Assembly: GCA_013373005.1 (NCBI GenBank)
Contig: JABXIP010000071.1
Coordinates: 1-8,951 of the forward strand
Source of the DNA: Cytophagia bacterium
Lineage (GTDB): Bacteria > Bacteroidota > Bacteroidia > Cytophagales > Cyclobacteriaceae
Direction of reading: 5' to 3'
DNA: 8,951 nucleotides
Positions within the stretch are counted from its first letter, which is position 1. Every line of letters begins with the position of its first letter. Made by a program: the position numbers and the translations under genes. Below, one piece after another: positions 5,338 through 8,951 of this stretch. Under the pieces are notes generated by a model. The model made no database searches. It was not told where the DNA came from and saw only the letters and a list, made by a program, of their open reading frames with translations.

Positions 5338-6344
5338 TTCAGCTTTAGTTTAACTTCAAAAATTTCTTCTGTCTCCATTATATCAAACTCGTAAGACTTT
5401 GGGTAAATCAGTTCCAACCTACGCCTCACATTTTCCAGCCCAATACCTCCATACTTACCTTGTTCCATATCATCTACCTCACCTTTATTATTGACAATAT
5501 TGAACTCAATTCCATTTTCAATATTGAGGCTCATTCTAACAAAGGCAGAATCAGAAACACCCTTTACTCCATGCTTGAAGGCATTTTCAATCAAAGGAAA
5601 GAACAATAAGGGAGCAACTTTTTTTCCCTCTAGATCACCCTTTATATCAAAAGTAATTTGAGTTGAGTCATCGGCACGGAGCTTCTGCAACTCTATAAAG
5701 TTTTCGATCATCTCTACCTCTTTGCCTAGATCGACCTTCTCTTCCGATACTTCATAAAGCATATAGCGAAGCAGATTAGAGAGCTCCAGCACGGTCTCCG
5801 AAGTCTGTGCACTTTTCGCCAAAGCCAAAGAATAAATGCTGTTGAGACTATTGAATAAAAAGTGTGGGTTCACCTGAGTTTTGAGAGAATTCAGCTCAAT
5901 AGAAAGCTTCTCCTTTTCTACCTGCTGCAGCTTATACCAGGATTTTGAAAGGGTGAGCAGTGTACTTAACACCAAATAAATTCCGAAGATGGTAATAAGC
6001 ACTTCCCAGTCGGTGAAAGACACCATATAGTATTCTGTTGGGAGTGCAGGAAGAAGCAATTCGAATGTCAGCTCATGTACACCATAAGTAGCAAGTAGGA
6101 GCAGCGCTGCGGCCGGAATATAAAAGTAGTATTTGCCCTTTTTCAGAAATCTCGGAACCAAAACCAACAGATTCACATAGACTAAAAACAGCAAAGGAAT
6201 ATGGAAGAGAAATGAATAGAAAAAGTCTATGAACTTTAAGAAGTTGGAAATGGCAAAGTAGTTGCCGATGGCATAAATGGACAACACCCAGAAAGCCGGG
6301 TGCTGTATCCATTTTGAGTTGATGACCTTTTGAAGCTTTTTCAT
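5334..6344 (-). CDS. LytS-type sensor histidine kinase (His_kinase family) with four membrane segments
   Basis: This 336-residue protein has about four transmembrane segments (roughly 16-35, 41-63, 72-90 and 113-132) and no sizeable periplasmic domain. A short coiled linker follows, then the LytS/YehU-class kinase core: H-box QVNPHFLFNSLNSIY with phospho-acceptor His161, N-box PLIENAFKHG (250-259) and glycine-rich lid GGIGLENVRRRL (299-310). This is the usual Bacteroidota form, in which the membrane region itself is thought to sense the signal or to receive it from a partner. The start codon overlaps the stop of the upstream lipoprotein gene as ATGA (6341-6344), and the gene's own stop overlaps the regulator start the same way. 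The lipoprotein is therefore a candidate accessory sensor, by inference from coupling only. Confidence 0.95.
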   Translation of the reverse strand: MKKLQKVINSKWIQHPAFWVLSIYAIGNYFAISNFLKFIDFFYSFLFHIPLLFLVYVNLLVLVPRFLKKGKYYFYIPAAALLLLATYGVHELTFELLLPALPTEYYMVSFTDWEVLITIFGIYLVLSTLLTLSKSWYKLQQVEKEKLSIELNSLKTQVNPHFLFNSLNSIYSLALAKSAQTSETVLELSNLLRYMLYEVSEEKVDLGKEVEMIENFIELQKLRADDSTQITFDIKGDLEGKKVAPLLFFPLIENAFKHGVKGVSDSAFVRMSLNIENGIEFNIVNNKGEVDDMEQGKYGGIGLENVRRRLELIYPKSYEFDIMETEEIFEVKLKLK

Positions 6345-7207
6345 TGAACTGATTTAGAGTAAGTCTCTACTTCTTCAAAGACTGATTCGTCATCAGAATA
6401 CTTATCTAGAAACTTCCTCATTTCACTAGTCTGAGCAGTTAGCAGTATCGAACCGTCAACATTTTCATGTCTCAGTCTCACCAGATTGCTTTCAAACAAC
6501 TTGTTCATTTTCTCATAATCGAATTGAATCAACCTGAGTTTATTCTCGCTTATCTCTATTTTCATAAAAGTGTGAACCGGAAACCAAACCCTGCTACCAT
6601 AATTCTTTTCAGACTGATCTCCTTCCGCAGCAGATAAGTCCAGGAATAAATCTTCACCAATTTTAGTAACAGTGGCCACATATCCCTGCCTGCTAGACCC
6701 ATTGACAACAGACATGAAATACTGCTCTTTCTTACGTTCAAATCCAAAGGCCATTTCATTCGAGATCCTATGAGTAGCCAATCCATTCATAGCTTTACCA
6801 AACTTTCTCATGGCCTCTCCCATTTTTTCGGCAAAGCCTTCTTGTAATTCCTCTAGCTGAGCAGAATAATACTCTTTGATCTTTTCTCTATCTCTGATGG
6901 TATCACCATTTTCAATGATGTACTCATCGTCAGAGAAATCAATTGAGAAACTTGTAGTCACTTTTGGATCTGACGGTTCTTCACTTTTAATCTCCACTTT
7001 ATCTTCCAGACGGAAATCTGATTCAATTTCAACCCCTCCATCGAAAGTGATGTATGAATCAGGATCATTACCCATTATCCATTTTCCCTCCAATTCAGGG
7101 AGATAAACAATTGTATCGTCAGTGAAAATAGGAAACAACGAATACACACATGAGCTCATCAGGAAGACCAATGCACTGAAGGCTACAAATACTTTTAACT
7201 TTTTCAT
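6341..7207 (-). CDS. Uncharacterised lipoprotein, first gene of the LytS-LytTR operon
   Basis: From the ATG at 7207 the protein has 288 residues. MKKLKVFVAFSALVFLMSSC is a canonical lipoprotein signal with Cys20 lipidated. An in-frame ATG at 7231 would add eight residues (MKSQKLKI) and a poorer n-region, so I prefer 7207, though no ribosome-binding site decides between them. The mature start VYSLFPIFTDDTIVYLPELE is typical of a Bacteroidota lipoprotein group I cannot name. The rest is a soluble, charged domain, with a helical stretch around the segment DREKIKEYYSAQLEELQEGF and beta-rich ends. No enzyme motif is visible. The stop overlaps the kinase start by 4 bp (ATGA), implying equimolar, coupled synthesis. 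A role as a signal-presenting or target lipoprotein of the two-component system is inference. Confidence 0.85.
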   Translation of the reverse strand: MKKLKVFVAFSALVFLMSSCVYSLFPIFTDDTIVYLPELEGKWIMGNDPDSYITFDGGVEIESDFRLEDKVEIKSEEPSDPKVTTSFSIDFSDDEYIIENGDTIRDREKIKEYYSAQLEELQEGFAEKMGEAMRKFGKAMNGLATHRISNEMAFGFERKKEQYFMSVVNGSSRQGYVATVTKIGEDLFLDLSAAEGDQSEKNYGSRVWFPVHTFMKIEISENKLRLIQFDYEKMNKLFESNLVRLRHENVDGSILLTAQTSEMRKFLDKYSDDESVFEEVETYSKSVQ

Positions 7208-7314
7208 GATTTTGAGTTTTTGACTTTTCATGCTTCAAATGTGGCCCAAGCCGAAGACCTACTCAAATTTTATCGGTGAACGCGATGATTTTCGGGATGA
7301 ACGTGGCCAAGGCC

Positions 7315-7391
7315 GGTATTGAGTATAGAGTACCGAGTATTGAGACATGGCTGAGCTTCATTATTCATTCTTAATTATCCATTATTCATTC
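7315..7391. repeat. Short low-complexity direct repeats before the lipoprotein operon
   Basis: GTATTGAG recurs (7316-7323 and 7337-7344) around GAGTATAGAGTACC. ATTATTCATTC occurs twice (7360-7370 and 7381-7391), the second copy running into the last codons and stop of the phosphatase gene. The stretch sits in the 150-174 bp gap between the phosphatase and the lipoprotein. No hairpin terminator or clear -7 box was found there; TAAAATTTG on the minus strand (7264-7272) has one base too many between TA and TTTG. Confidence 0.5.
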
Positions 7392-7909
7392 AGAATAACC
7401 GAGGTTGCTTCTGCCAGATCGTGAACCTTAAAATCAGCATACTCGGAGGCTTCCTTATCCGTCAAATGAACGGTACCTATTCCCAGCTTCTTGGCCGGAA
7501 TCAAATCGCGTTCCTTGTCTCCTATCATCCAGCTTTTGCCAGCATCAATCTTATATTTGGCTATGGCCTTCTCGAACATCAGCGAATCAGACTTTCTCAT
7601 TAAACTCCTGCTCACCGACTCATGCCCCGGTGCGAAATACAGGTCGTCCAAGATTCCTCCAACAGCCTGCTGAATTCTCTCATGACATTCCAATACGAAA
7701 TCTTCAGTATAATCACCTTTGGCAATTCCACTTTGGTTCGTCATCACTATCAGTAAAAATCCAGCCTGCTTCAAATGCTTTAATGGTTCGGTAATTCCTT
7801 CCTTTACCTTGAACTCCTCAGCCTTGGTTACCTGATAGCCTAATTCCTCGTTCAGTACCCCATCTCTATCCAGGAATATACATTTATTGACCTTCGTCAT
7901 TCTTAACAT
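7382..7909 (-). CDS. HAD-IIIA family phosphatase, GmhB-like (heptose bisphosphate phosphatase family)
   Basis: This is a 175-residue soluble protein with all HAD motifs: FLDRDGVLNEE (nucleophile Asp14, acid Asp16), VMTNQSGIAKG (Thr57), a basic RK at 105-106 and MIGDKERD (Asp131, Asp135). The arrangement fits histidinol-phosphatase/GmhB proteins, and GmhB removes the 7-phosphate of D-glycero-D-manno-heptose 1,7-bisphosphate in the supply of LPS-core or S-layer heptose. However, the zinc loop (C-x-H ... C-x-C-R-K-P in GmhB) reads FAPGHESVSRSLMRKSD, with none of the cysteines, so substrate is uncertain. An alternative start is ATG 7900 (MTKVNKCIF). Upstream, the mannosyltransferase gene is divergent; downstream, the lipoprotein-LytS-LytTR operon has the same orientation. 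A carbohydrate-phosphate substrate is likely but unproven. Confidence 0.85.
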   Translation of the reverse strand: MLRMTKVNKCIFLDRDGVLNEELGYQVTKAEEFKVKEGITEPLKHLKQAGFLLIVMTNQSGIAKGDYTEDFVLECHERIQQAVGGILDDLYFAPGHESVSRSLMRKSDSLMFEKAIAKYKIDAGKSWMIGDKERDLIPAKKLGIGTVHLTDKEASEYADFKVHDLAEATSVILNE

Positions 7910-8030
7910 CTTTTATGGAAAACAGCCTTAACTCTTGTAGATATAGGCCGTTTGTTTTTATATTGAATCAATGAGCTAAAATAAGGAAAGATAATTTCCA
8001 TCCCTGAATCGCTCGTTGTTGTAATTCATT

Positions 8031-8038
8031 TAGTTTTG
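8031..8038 (+). promoter_or_regulatory. -7 element for the mannosyltransferase gene
   Basis: TAGTTTTG matches the TAnnTTTG consensus exactly and ends 9 bases before the ATG at 8048. Transcription would then begin only a few bases before the start codon, giving a nearly leaderless mRNA. A TTG lies at 8016-8018, but the 12-bp spacing is too short for a normal -33 box. The TTG at 8036-8038 lies inside this element, which argues against translation starting there. Confidence 0.4.
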
Positions 8039-8047
8039 CGACTTCCT

Positions 8048-8836
8048 ATGAGTGATAGTATCGTAATAATTCCCACTTATAATGAAAAGGAGAACATCGC
8101 CCTGATGATCGATAAGGTGATGGGTCTTAAAAAGGATTTCCACCTCCTCATTATTGATGATAATTCCCCAGATGGCACGGCCAAAATCGTAAAAGAAAAA
8201 CTGGCTGAATACCCTGAGCGACTTCATCTGGAAGAAAGAACAGGAAAGCTCGGACTAGGAACTGCCTACATTCACGGTTTCCGCTGGGCACTGAAGAGAA
8301 AATACGAGTACATTTTTGAGATGGATTGCGATTTCTCACACAACCCAATCGACCTGATTAGACTGTACAAAGCTTGCGCGCAGGTGGGAAATGACATGGC
8401 TGTAGGCTCACGATATGTTACCGGAGTAAATGTGGTAAACTGGCCTATGAGCCGTGTAATGCTTAGCTATTTCGCCAGCCATTATGTACGCCTTATTACC
8501 GGAATGCCAATCAACGATACCACCGCAGGCTTTAAATGCTATCATCGTTCAGTACTGGAAACCATTGAGCTAGACAAAGTGCGCTTTATGGGTTATGCAT
8601 TTCAGATAGAAATGAAATTCCTTACCTGGAAATATGGCTTCAATATTACTGAAGTGCCCATCATTTTTACCGACAGAACACGAGGTGAATCCAAAATGAG
8701 CGGTGGAATTATCAAAGAAGCTGTATTAGGTGTCATGCAAATTAAGCTGAATAGCCTGTTCAGGAACTTCAGAAAAGAAATGGACCTGGAACCTCGTTTA
8801 GTCGAAGCGAATAGCCTTGACGGGACTAACGCGTGA
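8048..8836 (+). CDS. Polyprenol-monophosphate mannosyltransferase (GT2, Dpm1-type)
   Basis: This 262-residue glycosyltransferase has the family-2 motifs of polyprenol phosphate mannose synthases: IIPTYNEKENI (7-17), LIIDDNSPDGTA (34-45), the metal-binding DxD as MDCDFSHNP (Asp93/Asp95), GSRYV (120-124), NDTTAGFKCY (156-165), GYAFQIEM (182-189) and TDRTRGESKMS (208-218). The protein is expected to move mannose from GDP-mannose to a lipid phosphate at the inner membrane face, feeding extracytoplasmic glycosylation. It ends soon after the catalytic domain, with no C-terminal membrane domain, so it is the short soluble or peripheral form. I chose ATG 8048, because MSDSIVIIPT is the usual N-terminus and the in-frame TTG at 8036 lies inside a probable promoter box. 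Its last 39 bp overlap the convergent permease gene in antisense. Confidence 0.93.
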   Translation: MSDSIVIIPTYNEKENIALMIDKVMGLKKDFHLLIIDDNSPDGTAKIVKEKLAEYPERLHLEERTGKLGLGTAYIHGFRWALKRKYEYIFEMDCDFSHNPIDLIRLYKACAQVGNDMAVGSRYVTGVNVVNWPMSRVMLSYFASHYVRLITGMPINDTTAGFKCYHRSVLETIELDKVRFMGYAFQIEMKFLTWKYGFNITEVPIIFTDRTRGESKMSGGIIKEAVLGVMQIKLNSLFRNFRKEMDLEPRLVEANSLDGTNA

Positions 8837-8951
8837 GATAATTGCGGTAGGCAGCACGAGGGTAACGCCCACCAAAATCAAAGTCATAAGATTCAGTCCT
8901 GCAAACTTGAACCAGTTCCAGTCAATAGGCACATGATCCATGTAGTAGGTT
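8798..8951 (-). CDS. C-terminal fragment of an FtsX/LolC-LolE-type ABC transporter permease
   Basis: Read on the minus strand from the window edge, 50 codons are open to a TAA at 8798-8800, giving YYMDHVPIDWNWFKFAGLN, then a hydrophobic segment LMTLILVGVTLVLPTAII, then SRVSPVKAIRFD at the C-terminus. The last transmembrane helix followed by S-R-x-x-P-x-K-A-I-R-x is the hallmark ending of FtsX-domain permeases of the LolC/LolE/MacB type, which work in lipoprotein release, envelope export or cell division. The N-terminal part lies beyond the right edge, so the subfamily cannot be told. The 3' end overlaps the mannosyltransferase gene tail to tail by 39 bp, both proteins using those bases. Confidence 0.88.
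   Translation of the reverse strand, partial: TYYMDHVPIDWNWFKFAGLNLMTLILVGVTLVLPTAIISRVSPVKAIRFD

Noticed and set aside
6876..7106. 76-codon plus-strand frame
   Set aside because: It is antisense to the operon lipoprotein and Ser-rich, with no motifs.
8036..8047. TTG start adding four residues to the mannosyltransferase
   Set aside because: The TTG is part of a -7 promoter match, and the family's usual N-terminus begins at the ATG 12 bases later.

Overview
The window reads as chromosomal DNA of a Bacteroidota bacterium, most likely a marine Cytophagales-type lineage. The evidence is three lipoproteins with short Bacteroidota-style signal peptides, a LytS/LytTR two-component pair, a GH109-type Gfo/Idh/MocA protein with a Tat signal, little sign of Shine-Dalgarno sequences, and TAnnTTTG-type -7 elements. 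The genus cannot be fixed from this sequence.

Layout: (1) 1-845, minus: a 3'-truncated lipoprotein ending in a VOC (glyoxalase-like) domain. (2) 943-2741, plus, divergent from it: a Tat-exported GH109-like Gfo/Idh/MocA protein, followed 8 bp later by a small protein of unknown function. (3) 2742-4653: a repeat-rich island around one AT-rich lipoprotein gene (3011-4000) carrying two calcium-loop-like motifs. The island holds three copies of an 86-bp, three-hairpin core repeat (two of them identical), three copies of a second hairpin, two further TGT-loop hairpins, and two copies of an AT-rich inverted repeat. (4) 7207-4654, minus: a lipoprotein, a LytS-type sensor kinase and a LytTR response regulator, joined by two 4-bp ATGA overlaps and so probably one translationally coupled signalling operon. 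(5) 7909-7382, minus: a HAD-IIIA phosphatase like GmhB but without the zinc cysteines. (6) 8048-8836, plus: a polyprenol-phosphate mannosyltransferase-type GT2 enzyme. (7) 8951-8798, minus: the C-terminus of an FtsX/LolE-type ABC permease, whose last codons overlap the end of the GT2 gene in antisense by 39 bp.

Most of the genes are ordinary Bacteroidota housekeeping or envelope genes. The unusual part is the hairpin-repeat island. The 329-residue lipoprotein gene sits between approximately 53-bp imperfect direct repeats, and outside those are hairpin-plus-core composite repeats in the same orientation. This looks like a gene caught in a mobile or recombining palindromic repeat family. No transposase or integrase is present in the window, so the mobilising machinery, if any, must be elsewhere. 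Promoter and terminator calls are read by eye and are tentative.
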